Shown one piece after another: positions 53,861 through 61,574 of a stretch of DNA of 64,000 nt. The notes beneath the pieces are model-generated. The model was not told the origin of the DNA and made no database searches. It worked only from the letters and a program-made list of their open reading frames with translations. Both the position numbers and the translations under genes were made by a program. Source of the DNA: Dyadobacter sp. Leaf189 (GTDB lineage: Bacteria; Bacteroidota; Bacteroidia; Cytophagales; Spirosomataceae); contig NZ_LMPS01000005.1 of the NCBI RefSeq assembly GCF_001424405.1, forward strand, positions 372,001 through 436,000, in the 5' to 3' direction. Positions within the stretch are counted from its first letter, which is position 1. Every line of letters begins with the position of its first letter.

Positions 53861-54912
53861 CTTGCCAATTTTTCGTACTCAAAAACAGTGATCAGGCTTC
53901 CTTTCATATCGATCAGCTTTTCCTCTTTGAAATCTGATAAAGTCCTGATCACAGTTTCAGTGGCAGTACCTACAATGGAAGCAATGTCTTCACGGGTAAT
54001 AGACATGGAAAATGGTTTCGATTTATCTTCCTGATAACGCTGCACCAGCATCACCAGCGCCTGCGCCACCCGTTTTCTCACCGAGTTATATGCCAGTTGC
54101 AGCAAACGGTCTTCCCGGTCTTTGATCTCGTTTGAGAGCATTTTGATAAACTTTGAAGATACCTCGCGGTTGGCCTGCAACAGGTTGAAAAAATCATCTT
54201 TGGGGATCATGGAAAGCTCCGATTCTTCGAGGCAAATGGCCGTTTCCTGGTAAGGTTCGCCCTGTAAAAGATCGAGGTAACCGAAGAAATCACCCTCTTT
54301 GTACAAATCGGTAATGTACTCTTTACCACTGCCGTTTGATTTATAGGACTTCACTTTACCTTTCCTGAGAAAGTATATATTGGAAGGATAACTGCCTTCG
54401 GTGTAGATCGTATCCTTCTTTTTAAGCGTTCTCGTTTTCTTATCCTCGGCCAGTTTCGCCATCATATCAAAAGCCTGCGCGTCTTCGATAAACTGGTCCA
54501 GTCCACTGGCTGAACGCTCGAACTGGCGTTTGAGCCGCTCGCTCTTCTGCAGTCGCATTTCTACGATATTGAGCAGCTCAATGTCGTCGTAAGGTTTGGT
54601 GAGGTAATCGTCGGCGCCCATTGTCATGCCTTTCCGGTAATCCTCTTTCTCAGCTTTGGCAGTAAGGAAAATGAATGGGATATTGGCCGTTTTCTCATTT
54701 TTGCTGAGCATGTGCAGCACGCCGTAACCGTCGAGCTCGGGCATCATGATATCGCAAATGATCATATCAGGACCAAATTCGGCTGCAACCTGCACCCCTT
54801 CTTTCCCGTTTTTCGCGGTAACTACCTTATAGTTGGCGAGTTCGAGGATCTCGGCCGTATTCTCCCGCATTTCGGGATTGTCTTCAATCAGTAATATCTT
54901 TTTGGTTTCCAA
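53848..54912 (-). CDS. Response regulator with receiver fused to CRP/FNR-type regulator
   Basis: 354 residues. The receiver (1-~120) has ILLIEDNPE, phospho-Asp54 in MIICDIMMPELDG and Lys in YLTKPYDD. A cNMP-binding beta roll follows (~165-270: TIYTEGSYPSNIYFLRKG, GDFFGYLDLLQGEPYQE). The C-terminal HTH is ITREDIASIVGTATETVIRTL, keeping the Glu and Arg that FNR/CRP use to read half-sites. No Cys cluster of FNR is visible, so oxygen sensing would come from phosphorylation. It is 30 bp downstream of its probable kinase. Confidence 0.88.
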   Translation of the reverse strand: METKKILLIEDNPEMRENTAEILELANYKVVTAKNGKEGVQVAAEFGPDMIICDIMMPELDGYGVLHMLSKNEKTANIPFIFLTAKAEKEDYRKGMTMGADDYLTKPYDDIELLNIVEMRLQKSERLKRQFERSASGLDQFIEDAQAFDMMAKLAEDKKTRTLKKKDTIYTEGSYPSNIYFLRKGKVKSYKSNGSGKEYITDLYKEGDFFGYLDLLQGEPYQETAICLEESELSMIPKDDFFNLLQANREVSSKFIKMLSNEIKDREDRLLQLAYNSVRKRVAQALVMLVQRYQEDKSKPFSMSITREDIASIVGTATETVIRTLSDFKEEKLIDMKGSLITVFEYEKLARMRN

Positions 54913-54942
54913 TTTGCGTCAGTTTCAATGATTCAGATTCAC

Positions 54943-56217
54943 TTACAGGGAAATGGACTTTGATTTGGCAGGTACCAGGTTGGGCAAAGTCACTACGAAG
55001 GTAGTACCTATACCCACTTCACTCGAAAAGGAGACTGTCCCGCCCATTAAGTCCACGTATTTGCTTACGATATTCAGCCCGAGGCCGGTTCCTTGTACGG
55101 TACCTGCATTCTGCGCACGGAAAAACCGGTCGAAAACGTTGGACTGGTCAGCCAGCGGTATGCCTATGCCCTGGTCTTTCACTTCGATCACCACGGATTC
55201 ACTATCTGCTTTTATATTCAGGCTGATTATCTTTCCGGGCTCGGAGTATTTCACCCCGTTGGAAAGCAGGTTGAACAGAATGTTGCGTAAAAGTTGCTTG
55301 TCAAGCCAAACTTCCGCATTCCCGGTGAGCTGAAATTGAATTTGCTGACCTTCCTTGCAGAGTCCCTGCATTTCCTCCACCAGCGTGTTGCCAAATGCAG
55401 CGAGGTTCACTTCCACAGGAACAATGTGCACGTGGCCCTCTTCCAGCTTGCCGATGGACAGGAAATCATTCAGTATCTCGGTCAGGTTCGTCACCGCCGA
55501 TTTGATCCGCTGCACGTGTTTATGTCTTTTTTCCTCCTCCTCAGTGGTAGTATACCGGCTGATGAGCGAGGCGGAGGACAGAATGGTGGCCAGCGGCGTA
55601 CGAAACTCGTGCGAAGCGATGGTCACAAACTGGCTTTTCATATTATTCAGCTCCTTTTCCTTTTTCAATGCCCGGAGCACTTCTTCCTGCGATTCCTCGA
55701 TCTTCTGCAAGGCATTCGCCAGTTCTTTCGTTCTCAGTTCCACACGTTCTTCGAGTTCCGCGTTCAGTTTTTGTATTTCAAGGTTTGCGTCAATGATGCG
55801 CTTTTCCTGTTTTTTTCGCTCGGTAATATCCACGATAAAGCTCACCACAAACTCGCCTACACTCGTTTTGAATGGGCTCAGGCTTACCTCCACCGGAAAT
55901 TCGCTGCCGTCGTTCCGCTTTGCAAACAGGTCCATCAAATGTCCCATTCCGCGCGCTTTGGGTTCTTCCAGGTATTCATTGCGGTAGCCCACATGGTTTT
56001 TGCTATACCGCTGCGGGATCAATGCTTCTATCTTTTTGCCGATCAATTCCGTGTCCGCATAACCGAACAGCTCGCGCGCTTTCGGGTTCAGCATGACGAT
56101 TGTTCCGGTCTTGTCCACTACCACAATGCCTTCCGTCGCGTGTTTGAACAGCGCGTCGAGCATTTCAATATGCCTTGTCATCACCTTGGTCTGAGTTAAG
56201 ATATCGCTATCAAACAT
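54943..56217 (-). CDS. PAS-domain histidine kinase
   Basis: 424 residues, soluble (no membrane segments). PAS domain (~20-130: ATEGIVVVDKTGTIVMLNPK, ELFGYADTELIG), a coiled coil, HisKA with the phosphorylated His in ASHEFRTPLATIL, and a HATPase domain with NLLSNGVKYSEPG, DQGIGIP, FDRFFRA and GTGLGLNIVSKYV. It is the probable partner of the downstream receiver-CRP protein. The PAS ligand (haem, flavin or other) is unknown. Confidence 0.9.
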   Translation of the reverse strand: MFDSDILTQTKVMTRHIEMLDALFKHATEGIVVVDKTGTIVMLNPKARELFGYADTELIGKKIEALIPQRYSKNHVGYRNEYLEEPKARGMGHLMDLFAKRNDGSEFPVEVSLSPFKTSVGEFVVSFIVDITERKKQEKRIIDANLEIQKLNAELEERVELRTKELANALQKIEESQEEVLRALKKEKELNNMKSQFVTIASHEFRTPLATILSSASLISRYTTTEEEEKRHKHVQRIKSAVTNLTEILNDFLSIGKLEEGHVHIVPVEVNLAAFGNTLVEEMQGLCKEGQQIQFQLTGNAEVWLDKQLLRNILFNLLSNGVKYSEPGKIISLNIKADSESVVIEVKDQGIGIPLADQSNVFDRFFRAQNAGTVQGTGLGLNIVSKYVDLMGGTVSFSSEVGIGTTFVVTLPNLVPAKSKSISL

Positions 56218-56289
56218 AAAAAAGGCAAATTACAAAAGTGAGCGAACAAGGTGGCATTGTATTATACTGAATGATGTTTTCGGGAAAAT

Positions 56290-57654
56290 TCAGACGGTCT
56301 GGCTAAACAGGTCAGCTTCCGGCTTTTTGGCCCAGAGCCTTGCGTCAAATGCCATGCAAATGTTTCTGACAAAGGGTTTTCCCTTTTCTGTAACCTTCAA
56401 ATGCAAGGGTGTAAATTCAACCAGCTCATCAAATTCCATTTCGGAAAGGCGCTCGGCTGCGAGAAAAATTTCATTGCAAACTTCACTGGATTGGGTCCAG
56501 GATGTTTCAAATTCGGTCATTAACCTCAAAATATGACGGCGCAGGATCAGGTCTTCGCGGGAAAGCGCGTGTCCCTTTGTAATAGGCAGCTCACCTGCGT
56601 CAATCCTTTTATAGTAATCTTCAATTTTCTTCTCATTCTGCACATATCCCCACCAGCTGTCACTGATCGACGATGCACCCAAACCGATCAGCAGCTGCGT
56701 GCGCGTATCGGTATAACCCATAAAATTCCGGTGCAGCCTGCCTTCCTGCTGGGCTTCGTAAAGGCTGTCGGTTGGCAATGCAAAATGGTCCATTCCGATA
56801 TCCTTGTATCCGATCAGTTCCAGCGCATTCCGGCCGGTTTCGTAAATCGCCATTTTCTTGTCCGGATCTGGCAGGTCGGCTTCGGTGTATTTGCGCTGTC
56901 CCGGTTTGATCCAGGGCACGTGGGCGTAGCTGTAAAATGCAATGCGGTCGGGACGGAGCTGGATCACTTTCAGCATCGTTTCCATCATGTAACACGATTT
57001 CTGCAACGGTAATCCGTACACGATATCGTAGTTAACCGAAGTATAGCCAATCTCGCGCGACTTTATAGTGAGGTGCTTCACCTGTTCGTAAGTCTGCTGG
57101 CGGTTAATCACAGCGAGCACGAGCGGGTTAAAATCCTGCACACCAATGCTGATCCTTCTGAAACCTACTTCATACAAGGTTTGCAGATGTTCGTCCGTGG
57201 TATTGCCGGGGTGCGCCTCAAAGCTGAACTGCGCATCCGGGTGCACTTCCGCATTCGCGAGTACACCGAGTATCAGCTTACGCAGGTTTTCAGGGCTGAA
57301 AAAAGTAGGGGTACCGCCGCCCAGGTGCAATTCGCGGATCACAGGTTTTTCGTCCCCGAAAACAGAAAAGTACATTTCCCATTCTTTCAGTACAGCCTGG
57401 ATATATTTTGCTTCAACGGCGTGGTTGATAGTAATTCTGGTGTTGCAGCCGCAGTACGTGCAGAGGCTTTCGCAAAATGGCAGGTGTATATAGATGCTGA
57501 TTCCTTCTTTTTTGTTCGAAACAGCAAATGAATCTTTGACGAAGTTCATCCATTCAGCCTGGGTTGGCGGCGTTTCCTGCCAGTAGGGAACAGTAGGGTA
57601 GCTGGTATATCTTGGCCCTGCCGTATTGTATTTGAAAAGCAAATCCTTATCCAT
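56290..57654 (-). CDS. hemN: Oxygen-independent coproporphyrinogen III oxidase (HemN)
   Basis: 454 residues from ATG 57654. The radical-SAM motif C-x3-C-x2-C-x-C is in HLPFCESLCTYCGCNT, with LHLGGGTPTFF, FEAHPGN, ISIGVQDFNP and GLPLQKS as family blocks. It makes protoporphyrinogen IX without O2, supplying haem for the cbb3 oxidase under low oxygen. The ATG is preferred to an upstream TTG that overlaps the promoter-like box. Confidence 0.94.
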   Translation of the reverse strand: MDKDLLFKYNTAGPRYTSYPTVPYWQETPPTQAEWMNFVKDSFAVSNKKEGISIYIHLPFCESLCTYCGCNTRITINHAVEAKYIQAVLKEWEMYFSVFGDEKPVIRELHLGGGTPTFFSPENLRKLILGVLANAEVHPDAQFSFEAHPGNTTDEHLQTLYEVGFRRISIGVQDFNPLVLAVINRQQTYEQVKHLTIKSREIGYTSVNYDIVYGLPLQKSCYMMETMLKVIQLRPDRIAFYSYAHVPWIKPGQRKYTEADLPDPDKKMAIYETGRNALELIGYKDIGMDHFALPTDSLYEAQQEGRLHRNFMGYTDTRTQLLIGLGASSISDSWWGYVQNEKKIEDYYKRIDAGELPITKGHALSREDLILRRHILRLMTEFETSWTQSSEVCNEIFLAAERLSEMEFDELVEFTPLHLKVTEKGKPFVRNICMAFDARLWAKKPEADLFSQTV

Positions 57655-57675
57655 GACAAGTTGTTTTTTTTCTGA

Positions 57676-57695
57676 TTGATTGCCTATCAAAATTA
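57676..57695 (-). promoter_or_regulatory. hemN promoter-like box overlapping a TTGAT-N5-ATCAA dyad
   Basis: The minus strand has TAATTTTG (57688-57695, TAnnTTTG), 34 bp upstream of the hemN ATG. An FNR-like dyad, TTGAT and ATCAA with 5 bp between (classical FNR has 4), covers 57676-57690 and overlaps the box, which would suit repression rather than activation. The receiver-CRP protein is a candidate binder. Confidence 0.35.
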
Positions 57696-57776
57696 GGAGG
57701 GCAGCCCGGGCAAAAACATGACGAATGTCAGTTGCGCGACTAACCTTTGCCAGTCTGCGCTGTATTTTGCAAAGCG

Positions 57777-58481
57777 CTACTTACCGTGACAAACTGGGAT
57801 TTCGGACTTGTTCTGCTTGGAAGTGGGGTAATCGATCGTAAGACCGCGGGCGATGAGCCAGATGCCGGCAATGGCGATCATAATGGGGGTAATCTGATGT
57901 AATCTCGTTCTGACCGTGCTGCTGATCCTGTTTTTGAAAATACCCACCAGCATCATCGCAGGGAAGGTACCCAGTCCGAAAAGCAGCATGTACATGGCGC
58001 CGCCGGTAAAGCTGCCCGTCGCGACAGAGCTGACCAGCGCGAGGTACACGAGGCCGCAGGGAAGCAGCCCGTTCAGCAAGCCGAGTATCAGCCGGCCTTT
58101 CAAGCGGTTGTTCCTGATCACTTTTGACATATTGCTCCGGATCCTGCCCACCCATTGCTGCCAGAACAAAGGAACGTGCATGGCTGCATTCAGGCGCGCG
58201 GGCCAGATCATGTAAGTCAGCATCAATGCGCCTGCGAACACAGACAAGTATTTGAGATAACCTAAAAAGGCGAGGGAAGTACCAAACAGCCCGATAACAG
58301 CTCCCAGCGCCGCATAAGTAAGTATCCGGCCCAGGTTGTAGACGATCAATGCCGTAAGCTGCCGCCATTTACTGCCGCCCTGAACGGGCAATGCGAGCGC
58401 AATCGGCCCGCACATACCAATGCAGTGAAAGCTGCTCATAAAGCCCATTGTCAATGCCAGATAGGGAAGTGCGGGGTTCAT
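57777..58481 (-). CDS. TauE/SafE-family (UreH-like) membrane protein linked to cbb3 assembly
   Basis: 234 residues with six hydrophobic segments. Characteristic motifs are SFHCIGMCGPIALALP, where a Cys pair may bind metal, and GLLNGLLPCGLVYLAL. In cbb3 loci a protein of this type commonly follows ccoGH and is suspected to supply copper or mature the oxidase; that function is not proven. It starts 15 bp after ccoH. Confidence 0.8.
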   Translation of the reverse strand: MNPALPYLALTMGFMSSFHCIGMCGPIALALPVQGGSKWRQLTALIVYNLGRILTYAALGAVIGLFGTSLAFLGYLKYLSVFAGALMLTYMIWPARLNAAMHVPLFWQQWVGRIRSNMSKVIRNNRLKGRLILGLLNGLLPCGLVYLALVSSVATGSFTGGAMYMLLFGLGTFPAMMLVGIFKNRISSTVRTRLHQITPIMIAIAGIWLIARGLTIDYPTSKQNKSEIPVCHGK

Positions 58482-58496
58482 GATTTGTCTTTGGTT

Positions 58497-58940
58497 TTAA
58501 TGCCGGATAGAAACGGTGCCTTCGTCCCAATAGGTCTGCCCGCTGCTTTTCCAGTCGATCTGCAGTTGGTAGCTGCCGTCTTTCACACTTGATGCCGGGA
58601 TCAGCTGCGTGTGGTTTTTTGCACTGACCTGAATAGTCAAGTCATGATTCTCATCGGCCGGACAGTACAGCCTGATCTTTCCTGAAAGCGCCGAGTCGGG
58701 AATGGATTGGGGGTAGTAAATAGAGATACCCTCCTCGGAAACGTGCCAGCTAACCTGCTGCCGCAATGCAGCACTGCGTTCACGCTTGTCGATCTTCTCC
58801 TGAAAGCTGAGTTCTTCTTCGTAATATTTGTCGGTTACAAGGTCCACCTTCTGGCTCATGCTCATAGTCACAAGCACAATGATCATGGCCACAAAGCCAA
58901 GATAAAGGGTTACAATAGCGGTAGCGTAGTTGATTTTCAT
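58497..58940 (-). CDS. ccoH: FixH/CcoH cbb3 assembly protein
   Basis: 147 residues. One N-terminal membrane anchor (ATAIVTLYLGFVAMIIVLVTM) with TDKYYEEELSFQEKID after it, the FixH signature, and a periplasmic beta-sandwich. It is required for stable assembly of the cbb3 oxidase in known systems. It lies 143 bp after ccoG with a heptamer-repeat element between. Confidence 0.88.
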   Translation of the reverse strand: MKINYATAIVTLYLGFVAMIIVLVTMSMSQKVDLVTDKYYEEELSFQEKIDKRERSAALRQQVSWHVSEEGISIYYPQSIPDSALSGKIRLYCPADENHDLTIQVSAKNHTQLIPASSVKDGSYQLQIDWKSSGQTYWDEGTVSIRH

Positions 58941-58948
58941 GGATTTTG

Positions 58949-59080
58949 GGCTGTTAGCTGTTAGCTGTCGACAATCGGCTTTTAGCTGTTAGTGTTTTTT
59001 TCTCTTGTTTCAAATATTCGAAGTCGGACCAGACTGTAATCGTTTGAAGCCGACGGCCGAAAGCCGAAAGCCGACAGCCA
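58949..59080. repeat. Second copy of the inverted heptamer-repeat element
   Basis: Left part (58949-58992) has ctgttag- and atcggct-type units; the right part (59049-59080) has gccgacg, gccgaaa, gccgaaa, gccgaca in register. They are of the same two unit classes and opposite orientations as the element at 35335-35519, but shorter. The space is ~55 bp of unrelated sequence. It lies between ccoG and ccoH. Confidence 0.75.
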
Positions 59081-59083
59081 AAT

Positions 59084-60418
59084 CTACCTTCCCAAAAACA
59101 TCGTCTCAAACCCTTCCAGCTGCTTTCCGTTCTGATAGACTGCCAGTGAGAGTTTTGTCTTTCTTTGGGTGATTGCTGATTTTGGCATGTTGATGAATAC
59201 GGTTCCTTCGGACATTCCGGCGGGCTGTAAGGTGAGGTCGGGGTTGCCGGCGAAGATTAGTTTTCCGGCTGGATCTTTCAGTTTGATCGTCGGTTTGATC
59301 AGTTTGTTGGTTTTGTTAAAAATCTTGAAAGTGTACAGGTTGCTGATGGTTCCGTCCTGGTTCTCAATGTACTGGGTACCCGGCGCGCGCAGCAGGCTGG
59401 TTTGCGTATCGCTTCTTGAAGCAACCATAAAGCCCAGTCCCGACCAGAGTACGAGCAATATCGCGGCATAGCCGATTACCCTCGGCGTGATTAGTTTTCT
59501 GGTCTTGTTTTCAATTGCATTCTCGGAAGTGTACCGGATCAATCCCTTTTCAAAACCCACTTTGTCCATGATCGAATCGCAGGCATCAATGCAGGCAGTA
59601 CAGTTGACGCATTCCATTTGTAGCCCGTTACGGATATCAATGCCGGTCGGGCAAACTGCTACGCACTGATGGCAATCAATACAGTCTCCGATTGTGCGTT
59701 CCTGGTTTTTGTGCAACTTACCCCTTTGTTCCCCACGCTCGTGATCGTAAGCTACCGCAATGGTATTACGGTCGATAAACACGCTTTGCAGGCGGCCGTA
59801 AGGGCATACTACCGTACAAGCCTGCTCGCGGAGCCACGCGAAGTTGAAATAGAATACGGCGGTAAATGCTACAATGCCGGCGAACAGGGTAAGGTGATCT
59901 TCCAGCGGTTCGGAAATTACTTTTGAAAGCTCATCCACACCCAGCACATAGGAAAGCAGCAGGTTGGCAATCAGGAAAGATACGACCAGAAAAAGGAAGT
60001 ATTTGGTGCCTTTTTTGATGATTTTATCCGAAGTCCAGGGTGCTTTGTTCAGCAGCTTCTGCTTGGTGGCGTCACCTTCGATCGCATATTCTATCTTGCG
60101 GAAAACCATTTCCATGAACACTGTCTGCGGACAAGCCCAGCCGCACCATAACCGGCCGAACACCGTCGTAAACAGTACGATAAATACCATAAACGACAAC
60201 ATCATCAAACCAAACAACCAATAATCCTGGGGCCCGATGAAGATTCCGAAAATGATGAATTTTCTTTCCAAAACATTCAGCAGCAGCACAGGCTGGCCGT
60301 CTATTTTCACAAAAGGCATGGCAAAAAGCATTACAAGTATGCCGATTGTGAACCAGGTGCGGCGGGTATGCCACTTACCTGTCGGTTTTTGCGGATAAAT
60401 CCATTCGCGGGCTTCCAT
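59084..60418 (-). CDS. ccoG: CcoG (FixG/RdxA) ferredoxin-like oxidase maturation protein
   Basis: 444 residues: five membrane segments, FGRLWCGWACPQTVFMEM, and two 4Fe-4S motifs, DCIDCHQCVAVCPTGID and CVNCTACIDACDSI, followed by a periplasmic Ig-like domain. It reduces Cu(II) for insertion into the cbb3 active site in known systems. It starts 2 bp after ccoP. Confidence 0.93.
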   Translation of the reverse strand: MEAREWIYPQKPTGKWHTRRTWFTIGILVMLFAMPFVKIDGQPVLLLNVLERKFIIFGIFIGPQDYWLFGLMMLSFMVFIVLFTTVFGRLWCGWACPQTVFMEMVFRKIEYAIEGDATKQKLLNKAPWTSDKIIKKGTKYFLFLVVSFLIANLLLSYVLGVDELSKVISEPLEDHLTLFAGIVAFTAVFYFNFAWLREQACTVVCPYGRLQSVFIDRNTIAVAYDHERGEQRGKLHKNQERTIGDCIDCHQCVAVCPTGIDIRNGLQMECVNCTACIDACDSIMDKVGFEKGLIRYTSENAIENKTRKLITPRVIGYAAILLVLWSGLGFMVASRSDTQTSLLRAPGTQYIENQDGTISNLYTFKIFNKTNKLIKPTIKLKDPAGKLIFAGNPDLTLQPAGMSEGTVFINMPKSAITQRKTKLSLAVYQNGKQLEGFETMFLGR

Positions 60419-60420
60419 AA

Positions 60421-61446
60421 TCAGTTAGTTGCAACCTGCTCGTCCGAGATCATCTCGCCTTGCGGCTCTTTCGGGTTGGCTGGTTTGGTACCTTTTAAAG
60501 TCAGCACGTAGCTGGCTACTTTTTGAATATCAGTGGGTGAAAGCTGTTTTTCCCAGGAGATCATCCCTTTTTCCGGAACACCATACTTAATTACTTTGAA
60601 CAGGTTTTTAATGCCGCTTCCGTGCAGCCAGTATGCGTCGGTGAGGTTAGGGCCCACAGAGCCACCACCGTCAACACCGTGGCAGGCAGTACATTTCTCC
60701 TGGAAAATAGCCTTGCCTTGTTCTACCACAGGCGCTTCTGTCAGCTGGGTCACCGTGTTTTCGTCCAGTGAAGCACCCACTTTTTCCATGTAAGCCTTTT
60801 TCTCAACCTCTGCCTGCGCAATTTCCTTATCAAGTTCTGTGAGCTGCTTGTCACCCAGGCCGCCGAAGTAAAATGCGGCGTATGCAACACCCACGACGAT
60901 CGTTCCCAGGAACAATGACTGCAACCAGGGCGGCATGCGGTTATCCAGTTCCTGGATGCCGTCGTAATCGTGCCCGTCAATGAGAATGTGTTTCTCGTCG
61001 CCGATCGAAACGCCCATTCCGGCAAACTTCTTCCACCAGCTGGTAGCATCGGCTTTCGCGGCAGCTTCGGGGTTTTTGATCCTGTTTACTTTTTGTAAAA
61101 GCGAGATTGCATTGCCCAAGGTGACTACAACAAGGACCGCGATGAACACGAGCACGCCGAGCAGCACGATCAGCAGGATTTCCATTCCTGAAATTGCCCG
61201 GATATCATCCACCGGCGCTGCTGCCGAAGCAGTAGTCTGGATCAGGAAAAAGAACAATGCAGACAAGATCCCCTTCCGTACCACGCCATCCTGCAACGGG
61301 ATACTTTCCATTTTGGACAACGATTTCTTATCGATCCTGAAAACAAAAATCAGGAGTGCGAGGAAGAAGACGAAGAATATAACCAGCGAGATCATCGGAT
61401 AAATGCCGATCCCGGCTATGGTTTCAAGGTAAGTTCTGAATTTCAT
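60421..61446 (-). CDS. ccoP: Cytochrome c oxidase cbb3 subunit III with CcoQ-like N-terminus
   Basis: 341 residues. The N-terminus has a membrane helix and tail of CcoQ type (ISLVIFFVFFLALLIFVFRI, SIPLQDG). A second hydrophobic, signal-like stretch (GILSALFFFLIQTTASAAAP) and another helix follow, then the FixP N-terminal domain (GHDYDGIQELDNRMPPWLQ) and a single class I haem c (EKCTACHGVDGGGS with Met in PEKGMISW). A single haem, not two as in proteobacterial CcoP, is usual in this phylum. It lies 128 bp after ccoNO. Confidence 0.9.
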   Translation of the reverse strand: MKFRTYLETIAGIGIYPMISLVIFFVFFLALLIFVFRIDKKSLSKMESIPLQDGVVRKGILSALFFFLIQTTASAAAPVDDIRAISGMEILLIVLLGVLVFIAVLVVVTLGNAISLLQKVNRIKNPEAAAKADATSWWKKFAGMGVSIGDEKHILIDGHDYDGIQELDNRMPPWLQSLFLGTIVVGVAYAAFYFGGLGDKQLTELDKEIAQAEVEKKAYMEKVGASLDENTVTQLTEAPVVEQGKAIFQEKCTACHGVDGGGSVGPNLTDAYWLHGSGIKNLFKVIKYGVPEKGMISWEKQLSPTDIQKVASYVLTLKGTKPANPKEPQGEMISDEQVATN

Positions 61447-61507
61447 TTTGAGTCAGTAATTGAATTTTGAATGACTGAATGAGCGAGTTAGTGAATGATC
61501 AGCTTTG

Positions 61508-61564
61508 TCACCCTGACCGGACCGGGCCGCCGGGCGGTCGAAGGGAGCGGTTTGCTCAGGGTGA
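61508..61564. repeat. Intergenic inverted repeat (tcaccctga...tcagggtga)
   Basis: Outer 9-bp arms tcaccctga and tcagggtga enclose an inner dyad, gaccg...cggtc. It lies between ccoNO and ccoP, and is of the kind often dispersed in Bacteroidota genomes. It could form a stem that adjusts transcript levels between the two genes. Confidence 0.6.
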
Positions 61565-61574
61565 TAAGACTACA

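Noticed and set aside
55294..56199. A 301-codon plus-strand frame opposite the PAS kinase
   Set aside because: It is entirely antisense to the well-supported kinase gene, and its composition is rich in His/Phe/Gln as expected for a shadow frame.
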